From the NCBI GenBank assembly GCA_036504095.1, contig DASXVS010000025.1, positions 1-64,000 on the forward strand: a stretch of 64,000 nucleotides of DNA. The letters run 5' to 3'. Source of the stretch: Armatimonadota bacterium (GTDB lineage Bacteria; Armatimonadota; DTGP01; JAKQQT01). This document shows, in pieces, positions 1 to 7,789 of the stretch (position 1 is its first letter; the number at the start of each line of letters is the position of its first letter). Both the position numbers and the translations under genes were made by a program. The notes below the pieces were generated by a model, which saw only the letters and a program-made list of their open reading frames with translations, did not search any database and was not told where the DNA came from.

Positions 1-110
1 CGACCGTTCGCCGCTAACACAAAGACCGAAATCCTCATGTCCGCTCGACTTGCATTTCTCAGGCACGTCGCAAGCGTTCGTCCTGAGCCAGGATCAAACT
101 CTCCATAGAT
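1..110 (-). rRNA. rrs: 16S ribosomal RNA, 5' end only
   Basis: The reverse complement contains the near-universal 16S 5' segment AGAGTTTGATCCTGGCTCAG (about 83-102), followed by GACGAACGC and a normal helix 6 region. The gene runs off the left window edge, so only about 110 nt are present. The mature 5' end is placed a few bases upstream of the conserved segment and is approximate. A promoter and a boxA-like element lie upstream at 299-370. Confidence 0.97.
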
Positions 111-298
111 TTTATCTGTATCAGCAGGTTATCGCTAACCCGCCGCTCAGTCTCGTTTAGAGGTCAAACCCTAGCCAAGAGTTTTGCTTCTTAATCCCTC
201 CCATCAAAGAGAGAGACCAATCACTAGTTCTCAACTAGTTTCTTTGTCCTACCGGCTCCATTACAGAAACCAGCAGGCTCACCAGATACGCTGCTCGA

Positions 299-310
299 TT
301 GTCAAGGTGC
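299..310 (-). promoter_or_regulatory. boxA-like rRNA antitermination element
   Basis: The minus strand reads GCACCTTGACAA, close to ribosomal boxA (TGCTCTTTGACA type). It lies between the rRNA promoter and the 16S 5' end, where NusB/NusE normally load on nascent rRNA. The assignment rests on sequence resemblance and position. TTGACA could also be read as a -35 box, but no good -10 follows it. Confidence 0.5.
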
Positions 311-341
311 TAAGGCATTGCCACCCGGAGTGGCATGCGGC

Positions 342-370
342 AGTATAGCGTTACCAAGTGCCGTTGTCCA
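342..370 (-). promoter_or_regulatory. sigma70-type promoter of the rRNA operon
   Basis: Read on the minus strand: -35 TGGACA (365-370), 17-bp spacer, -10 TATACT (342-347). Transcription would start near 335, giving a leader of about 225 nt before 16S. A/T-rich tracts just upstream (371-405) resemble an UP element. The rest of the stretch up to the first serpin (about 406-713) holds no gene or other feature that I can recognise. Confidence 0.75.
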
Positions 371-713
371 CTCATTTTTCCACCCGATTTTTGGGCGAAA
401 AAAACCTCCGCAGCCGGCGGCCCTTTGGGTTCATATTGCTGAGCAACATGTCCATCGGTTGCCGTGGCGCGGAGTTCAAAACTCAATTGTCTCCAGTTTT
501 TCCGGCGTTTTGGCCGGGTCTCCTGGCGGTGCGGGGTTGTCTCCAACCAGCACCTTTCCCAGTATACACGGGGGATCGGGTGGGGTCAAGGTGAACTTCA
601 GGAGTTTTTCGGGAAGTGCGGCTCGGGGATCAACGCTGCGCTCAAGCGTGCGCCCGCCGAGCGAGGGATTCCCCCGGTTTGACACGCCCGACCACGCCTG
701 CACGCCTGTGGGG

Positions 714-745
714 CTGTTACCGACAATCACGCTGTAGTGTACTAG
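714..745 (+). promoter_or_regulatory. Candidate promoter/upstream element of serpin 1
   Basis: The block CTGTTACCGACAAT (714-727) recurs upstream of the second serpin, in both cases 58 bp before the ATG. It could supply a weak -35 TTACCG followed after 17 bp by TACTAG. The identical spacing suggests that the regulatory region was duplicated with the gene. Whether it is a promoter or a factor binding site is not known. Confidence 0.45.
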
Positions 746-771
746 CATCCAAGGCAAAGGGGGCAGCCTCC

Positions 772-2130
772 ATGAGACGATTCCGCGTAACGGATTGGAT
801 CCACCGAAATGCACGCCTCCTCGTTGCATTGTTCTTCTTCGAAGTCGCGATGGTAGCCATTGGTCTGCCGGACCCCGTCCAGATCGTGATCGTGTGCGGT
901 TACAACGGTTTCCAGTCTGTCCGCGAACTCACAGCCGACGCGGTGGCACGTTTCCACCACCGAAACCCGAGCGGCCCGCCTCCCGACATGAGGGTCGTTG
1001 CCGCTGCCAACGATCTGGGATTCAGCCTGCTTCGCCGCCTGTCCGACGCCGCGCCTGGCCGCAACGTGTTCTTCTCTCCATACAACGTCGCGGCATCAAT
1101 GACGATATGTGCAAACGCTTCCAACGGGGCAACGCGGGCGGCAGTCCTGAAGACGCTCCGGCTGACACCGGCGGACCTCGCTGCCTCAAACACGGCCCAG
1201 GAGAGCCTTGGTGAGTATTTGTCGGCCACCGACCCACGTATCCAGGTCAAGACCGCCACCAGCCTGTGGGCCGATTCCGCCGTGGACCTCAATCCCGCGT
1301 TCACCGGCCAGATGCGGAAAGACCTCAAAGCGGACGTGGAGTCCGCGGACCTGCACAGCGCCGCCGGCATGGCCCGCCTCACGGCCTGGATCGCGCGGAA
1401 CTCAGACGCACAACTAGCGTCCGGCATCCCACCAATGGCGCCGGAAGAGCACATTGCCATCGTGAACACCCTTTCCTTCCACGGCAGGTGGAAGGACCAG
1501 TTCAAGCGCTCAGATACCCGACCCGGCCCGTTTCACTTGGAGGGCGGGACGACGAAGCAGCTGCCGATGATGTCGCGAAGGGGCTCCGTCCGGGGATTCG
1601 ACGGAGAGTATGGCAAGTCCGAACGGCGTTACCTGGTGGCGTCTCTCCCCTATGGAGACGGCTCCATGGGCATGCTGATCATCGTGCCTGCGTTTGACCG
1701 CGCTGCCCGGGTCGCGGATATTCTCCCACTGATCACCGCCAAACAGGTAGACACGTGGATGAGCCACTTACGCTCCTTTGACGGCGGTATAGAAATGCCA
1801 CGCTTCAGGGTGCGATGCCGGCCGGAGATGGATCCGGTTCTGCGGCAGTCTGGCCTGGCGCCGGCGTATGACGCAAGCCGCGCCGACTTCAGTTCAATGG
1901 CAAAAGCCAGATCAGGGCAGAATATCTACCTGGGGCGGACGGTTGAAACCGCCTTCCTGGAAGTGGACGAGGAGGGCACGAGGGCAGCCTCGATGAGGGT
2001 GATGGTCTTCAACACGTTTGGAAAGCCGCGGAAGATTGTCGTGGACAGGCCGTTCATCTGCCTGATACGCGACAACCGGACGGGGATGATCCTGTTCGCC
2101 GGGGCAATCTACGATCCTTCAGCATTGTAG
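772..2130 (+). CDS. Serpin-family protein, membrane-anchored or secreted (tandem copy 1)
   Basis: 452 aa, starting at ATG 772 behind a G-rich ribosome site; the frame is open further upstream, but the conserved upstream element supports this start. A hydrophobic stretch at residues about 15-31 is a signal anchor or uncleaved signal peptide. The serpin fold is recognisable from FFSPYNVA, the NTLSFHGRW strand, MPRF and the C-terminal DRPFICLIRDNRTG block. The hinge reads DEEGTRAAS (about residues 398-406). Counting from the hinge puts P1 at or near a Phe in NTFGK. P13 is Arg, where inhibitory serpins usually have Glu, and P9 is Met, so inhibitory activity is plausible but unproven. Bacterial serpins generally target serine or cysteine proteases outside the cytoplasm. 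The neighbouring gene is a paralogue. Confidence 0.9.
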   Translation: MRRFRVTDWIHRNARLLVALFFFEVAMVAIGLPDPVQIVIVCGYNGFQSVRELTADAVARFHHRNPSGPPPDMRVVAAANDLGFSLLRRLSDAAPGRNVFFSPYNVAASMTICANASNGATRAAVLKTLRLTPADLAASNTAQESLGEYLSATDPRIQVKTATSLWADSAVDLNPAFTGQMRKDLKADVESADLHSAAGMARLTAWIARNSDAQLASGIPPMAPEEHIAIVNTLSFHGRWKDQFKRSDTRPGPFHLEGGTTKQLPMMSRRGSVRGFDGEYGKSERRYLVASLPYGDGSMGMLIIVPAFDRAARVADILPLITAKQVDTWMSHLRSFDGGIEMPRFRVRCRPEMDPVLRQSGLAPAYDASRADFSSMAKARSGQNIYLGRTVETAFLEVDEEGTRAASMRVMVFNTFGKPRKIVVDRPFICLIRDNRTGMILFAGAIYDPSAL

Positions 2131-2282
2131 CGGGGATCGGTCGTTGGGACACTTGACACTTAGGAGCCCGAACCAATTCCATACGGGCAAAGCCGTAGCG
2201 AACCACCGCAGTCCGGATTGACGGGGCGACAGCACCGCTAGCGACTGGCGAACGGGACTGACACGCCTGCACGCCTTTCAGC

Positions 2283-2314
2283 CTGTTACCGACAATAGCA
2301 CTACCCCATACACG
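2283..2314 (+). promoter_or_regulatory. Candidate promoter/upstream element of serpin 2
   Basis: CTGTTACCGACAAT recurs here, 58 bp before the ATG as in the first serpin, with TTACCG, a 17-bp spacer and TACACG. The preceding CGCCTGCACGCCT is shared as well. Between the two genes (2131-2282) I see only this shared upstream material and no other gene. Confidence 0.4.
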
Positions 2315-2340
2315 CCCGCCGACCGAAAGGAGCGCCTTCA

Positions 2341-3708
2341 ATGCCAGAGTCCCGCCTTATGAAATGGACCCGCCGAATAGGCTGTACGCTCGCCGCGCTA
2401 TTCGTAATTGAGATCTTCACCTTGTTCACCGGCCTGCCGGACCCAGTACAGATCGTAATCGTGTACGGGTACAACGGCATCCAGTCCGTCCGCGAGGCCA
2501 CGGCAGACACCGTCGCGCGATTTCGTCGGCACAACCCAGGCGGTCCACCTCCCGATGCGCGGGTTGTCGCTGCGGCCAACGATTTCGGATTTGGGCTGCT
2601 GCGCCGCCTCTGCACCGCCAAGCCGGGACAGAACATCTTCTTCTCCCCCTACAGCGTCTCAGCGGTCACCACGACGTGCGCCAACGCGGCAGACGGAACA
2701 ACAAGGGCAGCTGTTATGAAGACGCTGCGCCTCGCGCCCTCCGGTCTTGCCGCAGCCAATGCCACGCAGAGGAGTATCCGGGAGTACCTTGCAGATACGG
2801 ACCCACGCATTCAGGTCAAGACCGCCAATAGCCTGTGGTCCGATTCCACGGTCGACCTGAATCCGGCGTTCGTTGGGTTGATGAAAGCTGACCTGAAGTC
2901 CGACGTGGAATCGGCAGACCTGCACACGGCGCTCGGCATGGCCCGCCTGACCGGGTGGATCGCCCGGAACTCGAACGCGAGCCTGGCGTCGGTAATCCCA
3001 CCGATGGCGCGGGAAGAACATATCGCGCTCGTGAACACCATCACATTCCACGGCAAGTGGAAGGATCAGTTCAAGCGGGCGAACACTCACCCCGACGAGT
3101 TCCACCTCGAGGATGGCGTCATCAAGATACTGCCCATGATGTCCCGGTCCGGCGCTGTGCAGGCCACCGGCGGACAGGTGCAGTCTCCGTCCGAGGGCCT
3201 GTGGGGTTACACGGTTGCCTGTCTTCCGTACGGCGACGGCTCCATGAGCATGCTGATCGTGCTGCCGAGGTCCGATGTCAAGGCGCATTTATCCGAGCTG
3301 TTGCCGCTCATCACCGCGAAGAACGTTGATCGGTGGACGAAGCACATGGGATCACATGTCGGCGGAATCGTGATGCCTCGCTTCAAGGTGAGCTGCCGGC
3401 CCGAACTGGACCCGGCCCTTCGGGAGATGGGCCTCGCGCCGGCGTATGACCCAGCGGCGGCGGACTTCACCGCGATGGCGACCAGCAGGTCTGGGAACCC
3501 CATCTACCTGAGCCGCACGATCCAGAACGCTTATCTGGAGGTGGACGAGGAGGGTACCCGGGCGGGAGCGATGACCATGCAAAGATACAACACCGCGGGC
3601 ATGCACGTGCCTATCTTCGTGGATCGGCCGTTCATCTGCCTGATTCGGGACAACCGGACGGGAATGATCCTATTCGCCGGGGCAATCTACGATCCTTCGG
3701 CGTGGTAG
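2341..3708 (+). CDS. Serpin-family protein, membrane-anchored or secreted (tandem copy 2)
   Basis: 455 aa, starting at ATG 2341 with AAAGGAG 8 bp upstream. It aligns with the upstream serpin along its whole length, including the N-terminal hydrophobic segment (about residues 14-31) and the conserved GLPDPVQIVIV motif after it. Serpin hallmarks are FFSPYSVS, NTITFHGKW, MPRF and DRPFICLIRDNRTG. The hinge is DEEGTRAGA, and the reactive loop after it (MTMQRYNTAGMHVP) differs sharply from copy 1, putting an Ala or nearby residue at P1. The most divergent stretch is therefore the specificity loop. The pair looks like duplication followed by change of target; the proteases inhibited are unknown. Confidence 0.9.
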   Translation: MPESRLMKWTRRIGCTLAALFVIEIFTLFTGLPDPVQIVIVYGYNGIQSVREATADTVARFRRHNPGGPPPDARVVAAANDFGFGLLRRLCTAKPGQNIFFSPYSVSAVTTTCANAADGTTRAAVMKTLRLAPSGLAAANATQRSIREYLADTDPRIQVKTANSLWSDSTVDLNPAFVGLMKADLKSDVESADLHTALGMARLTGWIARNSNASLASVIPPMAREEHIALVNTITFHGKWKDQFKRANTHPDEFHLEDGVIKILPMMSRSGAVQATGGQVQSPSEGLWGYTVACLPYGDGSMSMLIVLPRSDVKAHLSELLPLITAKNVDRWTKHMGSHVGGIVMPRFKVSCRPELDPALREMGLAPAYDPAAADFTAMATSRSGNPIYLSRTIQNAYLEVDEEGTRAGAMTMQRYNTAGMHVPIFVDRPFICLIRDNRTGMILFAGAIYDPSAW

Positions 3709-3770
3709 GTTGGGACAGCCGTGGTGCAACCGGCGGTCCGATCGACTGCCACGCGATCGCCATCCACACG

Positions 3771-3797
3771 AAAACGGGCACGGCAAGCCGTGCCCGT
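3771..3797 (-). terminator. Rho-independent terminator for the hicB/lysS transcript
   Basis: Perfect 11-bp stem ACGGGCACGGC / GCCGTGCCCGT with a 2-nt loop. On the minus strand it is followed by TTTT. It lies between the convergent serpin 2 and HicB-like genes, so it may also stop serpin transcription on the other strand. Confidence 0.75.
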
Positions 3798-3826
3798 GAA
3801 AGTAACGGGGTATTGGCGCCCTCAGG

Positions 3827-4036
3827 TCAGTTGGCGGGGGTATAGTAGCCGAAGCCGGGGTCGTCGCCGTCGACGTTTTCATCGGCGTCCACGTTGTCCA
3901 CGTAGAACTGGAGGGCTTCCTCGATGTACTGCATTGCCTCCTCCACCGTTGCGCCCCAGCTGTGGCAGCCCTTGAGGTTAGGGCAGTACGCGTGATACGT
4001 GTTGCGCTGGGCCTCAACCACCACTCTGAATTCCAT
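3827..4036 (-). CDS. Orphan HicB-like small protein
   Basis: 69 aa from ATG 4036. It has the HicB-type partial RNase H-like fold: MEFRVVVEA strand, Y.AYCPNLKGC, then a helix with EEAMQYIEEALQFY. HicB is normally the antitoxin of the HicA mRNA-cleaving toxin, but there is no HicA next to it and no C-terminal DNA-binding domain. A solitary regulatory or housekeeping role is as likely as toxin control. The ribosome site AGGAGGAG overlaps the lysS stop codon (TAGGAGGAG), so its translation is probably coupled to lysS. A GTG at 4042 is an alternative start. Confidence 0.8.
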   Translation of the reverse strand: MEFRVVVEAQRNTYHAYCPNLKGCHSWGATVEEAMQYIEEALQFYVDNVDADENVDGDDPGFGYYTPAN

Positions 4037-4051
4037 CGCCACGCGCTCCTC

Positions 4052-5602
4052 CTACGCCCCTTCCGGTTTCATCTGCGGAAACAGGATCACGTCTCTCACG
4101 GAGGCGGTGTCCGTCAGGACCATCACCATCCGGTCGATGCCAAGTCCCAGGCCGCCCGTTGGCGGCATGCCATAGGTCATCGCCTTGACAAACTCGGTGT
4201 CCATCGGGTGCGCTTCTTCGTCGCCCCCGGCCCGGAGGTCCGCTTGAGCGGCGAACCGCTCCCACTGGTCCACCGGGTCGTTGAGCTCGCTGAACGCGTT
4301 GCCGACCTCCTGCAAGGCGATATACGCTTCGAAGCGGCGGACAAGTTTCGGATTGTCGGGGTGCTTCTTCGCGAGCGGTGATGTTTCCAGTGGATAGTTG
4401 GTGATAAACGTCGGTTCCTTGAGATTAGGCTGCACAAACCGTTCCAGAAACTTCTCGATGATGCCGCCCACGAGGTGCTCGCCCTCGGTGGGGAGGCCGA
4501 CGGCCTCCAGCGCTCGAAGGGAAGACTCCAGGGTCTCAAATTCTGACGGTTTCACACCCGCATATTGTTCGATGCCTTCCAGAAGCGGCAGGCGTCTCCA
4601 GGGCGGGGCGACACTGATGCGTCCCTCACCATATGGAATGCTGGGTTCGCCATACAGTTCCATCGCTGCCGAGGAATATACATCTTCGACGAGGCCCATC
4701 ACGTCCTCGAGGTTGGCGTAGGCTTCATAGCACTCCATGAGCGTGAACTCGGGATTGTGGCGGGTGCTGATGCCCTCGTTGCGAAAGACGCGGCCGATCT
4801 CATACACGCGTTCAAAGCCGCCGATGATCAGCCGCTTCAATTCCAGTTCGAGGCTGATCCGGAGATTGAGGTCTGCGTTCAGAGCGTTATGGTGGGTGCG
4901 AAACGGCCGCGCGGCGGCGCCGCCGGCGACTCGCTGAAGAACGGGGGTTTCGACTTCCATGTAGCCGCGCCGCTCCATAGTCTTTCGAACGCTGGATACC
5001 ACCGCGCTGCGCTGGCGGAACCGTTCCCGGACTTCCGGGTGCACGGCCAGGTCCAGGTGGCGATGGCGATGCCGTTCCTCGACGTCTACGAGGGTACCAT
5101 ACTCCTTTCCCTCGTCTGTTTGCTTGCCGAACGGAAGGGGGCGAAGAGCCTTGCTGAGCACCTGGTACGACGAGACAAAGATGGTGACTTCGCCCGTGCG
5201 CGTCTTGTGGACCTCGCCTTCGAATCCGAGGAAATCGCCGCTGTCCACAAGGTTGAGGCGCGCGTATGCCTCGTCGCCAAGGGTATCCTTCTTGAGGTAG
5301 ATCTGAATCCGCCCGGATCCATCCTCTATGTGCATAAACTGGGCCTTGCCCATGACACGGATGGCAACGACGCGACCCGCCATGCGGGCGACCGTTCCTT
5401 CGAGGTCGTCGAATCGGGCGGACACGTCCGCAGCCAGGTTCGTCCGCTCGAATTTCTCAACGGCGAACGGATCCAGTCCGGCCTCGCGCAGAGCGCGCAG
5501 TTTTTCGAGCCGCGTGGCAATCAGTTCGTCTTCGGCGTCTGGAAACGGAAGTGCGGGCATCAGGAATCCGGGCCTCTCGGAAAGGGATGGGGCTGCGCCC
5601 AT
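4052..5602 (-). CDS. lysS: Lysine--tRNA ligase, class II
   Basis: 516 aa in the longest frame. Residue 15 (ATG at 5560) is an equally good start and would give 502 aa, nearer the usual family length. It charges tRNA-Lys with lysine in the cytoplasm. The N-terminal OB-fold anticodon-binding domain (about 70-180) is followed by the class II core: motif 2 includes RVFRNEGISTRHNPEFT, and motif 3 is GLGLGIDRMVM near the C terminus. The VDEERH-type element (DVEERHRHRHLDL) links the domains. Downstream hicB is coupled to its stop codon. Upstream greA is separated by about 190 bp containing a terminator-like hairpin. Confidence 0.97.
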   Translation of the reverse strand: MGAAPSLSERPGFLMPALPFPDAEDELIATRLEKLRALREAGLDPFAVEKFERTNLAADVSARFDDLEGTVARMAGRVVAIRVMGKAQFMHIEDGSGRIQIYLKKDTLGDEAYARLNLVDSGDFLGFEGEVHKTRTGEVTIFVSSYQVLSKALRPLPFGKQTDEGKEYGTLVDVEERHRHRHLDLAVHPEVRERFRQRSAVVSSVRKTMERRGYMEVETPVLQRVAGGAAARPFRTHHNALNADLNLRISLELELKRLIIGGFERVYEIGRVFRNEGISTRHNPEFTLMECYEAYANLEDVMGLVEDVYSSAAMELYGEPSIPYGEGRISVAPPWRRLPLLEGIEQYAGVKPSEFETLESSLRALEAVGLPTEGEHLVGGIIEKFLERFVQPNLKEPTFITNYPLETSPLAKKHPDNPKLVRRFEAYIALQEVGNAFSELNDPVDQWERFAAQADLRAGGDEEAHPMDTEFVKAMTYGMPPTGGLGLGIDRMVMVLTDTASVRDVILFPQMKPEGA

Positions 5603-5712
5603 CTGGAGATCAACTCCATTTTAGGAAGCGCCGCCGCAAATGGCGAGTATTGGTGGATGGCGGATGGTGGAAGGGTACCGCCGCGAAACTGCCGGATCGC
5701 GATTGAAGCAAA

Positions 5713-5730
5713 GCCGGCGGGGACGCCGGC
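5713..5730 (-). terminator. Probable terminator after greA
   Basis: 7-bp GC stem GCCGGCG / CGCCGGC with a 4-nt loop. On the minus strand it is followed by TTTGCTT. It lies in the greA-lysS gap and would separate the two transcripts. Confidence 0.5.
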
Positions 5731-5793
5731 ATTGCTGACGAGGGCAACCACCCCCGGCCCCTCCCCAAACAGGGGGAGCCGTGCCCACGCGGG

Positions 5794-6285
5794 CTATCGC
5801 CCGATTTTCAGAACCTTGAATTTGAGCCGGCCGACGGGAACATCCACCGAGACGGTTTCGCCGACTTTTGAGCCGATCAGACTCTGGCCGACCGGTGATT
5901 CATACGAGATCTTGTCGTCTCCGTTTGCCTCCACCGGGCCAACCATCTGGAAACGCCATTTCTCCTTGAACTCCATGTCCTGGACTTCCACAAGGGATCC
6001 CACGCCAACCTGGTCCGTTGGGACGTCATCCTGTTCAACGATGGAAGCGGCGCCCAGGATGCGTTTGAGATCCAGGATACGCCCTTCGACGAACGCCTGC
6101 TGTTCCTTGGCGACTTCGTACTCGTTGTTCTCCGAAAGATCGCCAAACGCCTTCGCTTCGCGAATCCGATCGGCGACTTCCTTGCGCTCTATGCTACGCA
6201 GTCGTTCGAGTTGTTCCTCAAGGCGACGCGCACCCTCGGCTGTGAGGATAACGCTTCCCTCCAGGACTGCAGCCTCTTCTGGCAT
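5794..6285 (-). CDS. greA: Transcription elongation factor GreA
   Basis: 163 aa, the normal GreA length. It rescues backtracked RNA polymerase by stimulating transcript cleavage through the secondary channel. The N-terminal coiled coil (about 15-85) carries the tip motif GDLSENNEYEVAKEQQ with the acidic residues needed for activity. The C-terminal FKBP-like domain shows SPVGQSLIGSKVGE. The start ATG 6285 has AAGGTAGG upstream. It has its own promoter at 6471-6499 and so a 5' untranslated region of about 180 nt. Confidence 0.97.
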   Translation of the reverse strand: MPEEAAVLEGSVILTAEGARRLEEQLERLRSIERKEVADRIREAKAFGDLSENNEYEVAKEQQAFVEGRILDLKRILGAASIVEQDDVPTDQVGVGSLVEVQDMEFKEKWRFQMVGPVEANGDDKISYESPVGQSLIGSKVGETVSVDVPVGRLKFKVLKIGR

Positions 6286-6470
6286 GTGAACCGTCCTACC
6301 TTCTCTACGGACTCAACGCCCTTGCGGCAAGGCGGGCAACGGTTCCCCGCCTGTAATGGCGGATCGTTGCCCGGCAAACCGGCACAGGCGAGTACTATAT
6401 CTACCGTGCCGCGTGCGAAACGCCTGTCCGGCGCTTCACCGCTAATCGTGACCCGATGAGTGTTCGACCA

Positions 6471-6499
6471 ATTCTAGCACCCGTTGGTTCCATGGTCAA
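6471..6499 (-). promoter_or_regulatory. sigma70-type promoter of greA
   Basis: Minus strand: -35 TTGACC (6494-6499), 17-bp spacer, -10 TAGAAT (6471-6476). It lies just after the stop of the upstream reductase gene. Predicted transcription start is near 6464. Confidence 0.65.
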
Positions 6500-6518
6500 T
6501 ACCTTGAGCACATTCGCT

Positions 6519-7595
6519 CTACCGCGCGGCGATCGCTTTCTTAACGCTTTCGATCGTCTCATCCGTAACGGGGCGTTCAAAACTCCGAAAACCCGCAAGC
6601 TTGAAGCCCTGCTCTTGAGCCAAACGCTGAGTCTCCCGCACTTGTTCCACGCTGACGGTCTTACCTAACGTAAAACTTTCGTAGCGCCCGGCGAGAGCGA
6701 GCATCATCGTCTCCGACATACAGGCGTAAGCCGTGCCAGGCTCAAATCCGAACGAGAAATTAAGGTCCACATGGTCGCCAGGGATTTTCACGACGCCTCC
6801 CTCGATGACGAGGACATCGGGCCGTTCTTTCACCACGCGGACCGACACATCGCGCGGGCGAGCCACATCGCATACAACCGCGCCGGACTTAAGGTCCGCG
6901 GGGTGGATCACCGTATCAACCGCACTGGTGACCGTGACAACGATATCGGCGGCCTTGAGCGCGGACTTGACATCGGTGGACGTTGTGACCTCGCGGGCGC
7001 CGCTCGCCCGCACTTCCCCGGCAACAGCGTTCAGCTTGGACTCGGTTCGTCCAACAAGGGTTACTGATCTGGCGTCGCGCCCGAGGACCATCGCACACGT
7101 GCGCCCGATGGAACCAGTGGCTCCAACGACGGCAACCACGGAATCTTCGACGTTGCGACCAAGCAGTTGGTTCGCAGTGACCGCGGCCTCGATAGCGGTG
7201 GCCACCGTGTAGGAATTGCCGGTGGTCACCGCGATGGGCAGGCGGCTCGCGATCGTGACGCCGGCATCACCAACCACAGAGGTGAAGGCGCCGAGACCCA
7301 GGATACCGGCGCCCAAATCCGCGGCGATCATTCCGCACTGAACGATGCGATCGTAGACGAACTCTGTGGGGAGTTCCAACATCTGGCGCGCCGAAAGCGG
7401 GCAGGCGACAAACCAACCCTCCGCCTCTGCGCCATTGGCCGCGCGGATGCCGGTGCAGTGCCCCACCACCTGGGGATTGCTGAACTTGATGGCGAACTCG
7501 ACAACCTGTTCCGGGAGGTAACGGGCAATGGGATACTTGCGCGCCACGTCTTTTCGGGCGTCCAGAGGATGTATAACGAATGCGAACTTTTCCAT
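6519..7595 (-). CDS. Acyl-ACP reductase-like (AAR family) NAD(P)-dependent oxidoreductase
   Basis: 358 aa, similar length to cyanobacterial long-chain acyl-ACP reductase, which makes fatty aldehydes. Shared landmarks are GLGAFTSVV, TTGNSYT, the Rossmann motif VVGATGSIG (about 163-171), VIEGGVVKIPGD, and YACMSETM with Cys at residue 292. That Cys matches by position the active-site Cys of the cyanobacterial enzyme. The order of motifs along the whole protein agrees. Non-cyanobacterial members are often annotated as shikimate or glutamyl-tRNA reductase-like proteins. No aldehyde-deformylating oxygenase is adjacent, so alkane synthesis is not implied. The real acyl substrate is unknown. The neighbouring gene (7790-8692) is a likely functional partner. 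Confidence 0.75.
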   Translation of the reverse strand: MEKFAFVIHPLDARKDVARKYPIARYLPEQVVEFAIKFSNPQVVGHCTGIRAANGAEAEGWFVACPLSARQMLELPTEFVYDRIVQCGMIAADLGAGILGLGAFTSVVGDAGVTIASRLPIAVTTGNSYTVATAIEAAVTANQLLGRNVEDSVVAVVGATGSIGRTCAMVLGRDARSVTLVGRTESKLNAVAGEVRASGAREVTTSTDVKSALKAADIVVTVTSAVDTVIHPADLKSGAVVCDVARPRDVSVRVVKERPDVLVIEGGVVKIPGDHVDLNFSFGFEPGTAYACMSETMMLALAGRYESFTLGKTVSVEQVRETQRLAQEQGFKLAGFRSFERPVTDETIESVKKAIAAR

Positions 7596-7652
7596 GTCAA
7601 AAGGGCGCGCTTCGCCTCCTGGCGGTGGCCGGGGCGTTTTGCGTGCCGCCTT

Positions 7653-7681
7653 ATTCTACACCCAGAATGCCGTGGAGGCAA
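7653..7681 (-). promoter_or_regulatory. sigma70-type promoter of the AAR-like gene
   Basis: Minus strand: -35 TTGCCT (7676-7681), 17-bp spacer, -10 TAGAAT (7653-7658), the same -10 as at greA. Predicted start near 7646, about 50 nt before the ATG. Confidence 0.6.
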
Positions 7682-7728
7682 GTGCAGAGGTCGGGTGGCA
7701 GGTGGCCGTTGATGGGTATCGGGTGGCA

Positions 7729-7748
7729 GGGGTCAGAGTTCTGACCCC
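7729..7748. repeat. Perfect 9-bp hairpin, REP-like
   Basis: GGGGTCAGAGTTCTGACCCC forms a perfect 9-bp stem with a 2-nt loop in the gap between two co-directional genes. No T-run follows it on either strand, so it does not look like an ordinary terminator. Flanking sequence carries iterated GGGTGGCAGG- and GTTCATCGTTC-type words. Confidence 0.65.
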
Positions 7749-7789
7749 AAGATATGTCGGTCACCGGTCAACGTTCATCGTTCAGTTTT

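Noticed and set aside
299-304. TTGACA as the -35 of an rRNA promoter
   Set aside because: No suitable -10 follows, while a complete promoter lies just upstream and the position fits boxA.
616-771. N-terminal extension of serpin 1
   Set aside because: The frame is open upstream, but the residues are Arg/Ala/Pro-rich without serpin likeness, and the shared promoter block would fall inside the coding region.
4565-6289. Open frame of 574 codons on the plus strand
   Set aside because: It lies antisense to lysS and greA, whose protein motifs are unmistakable. High GC leaves long antisense frames open.
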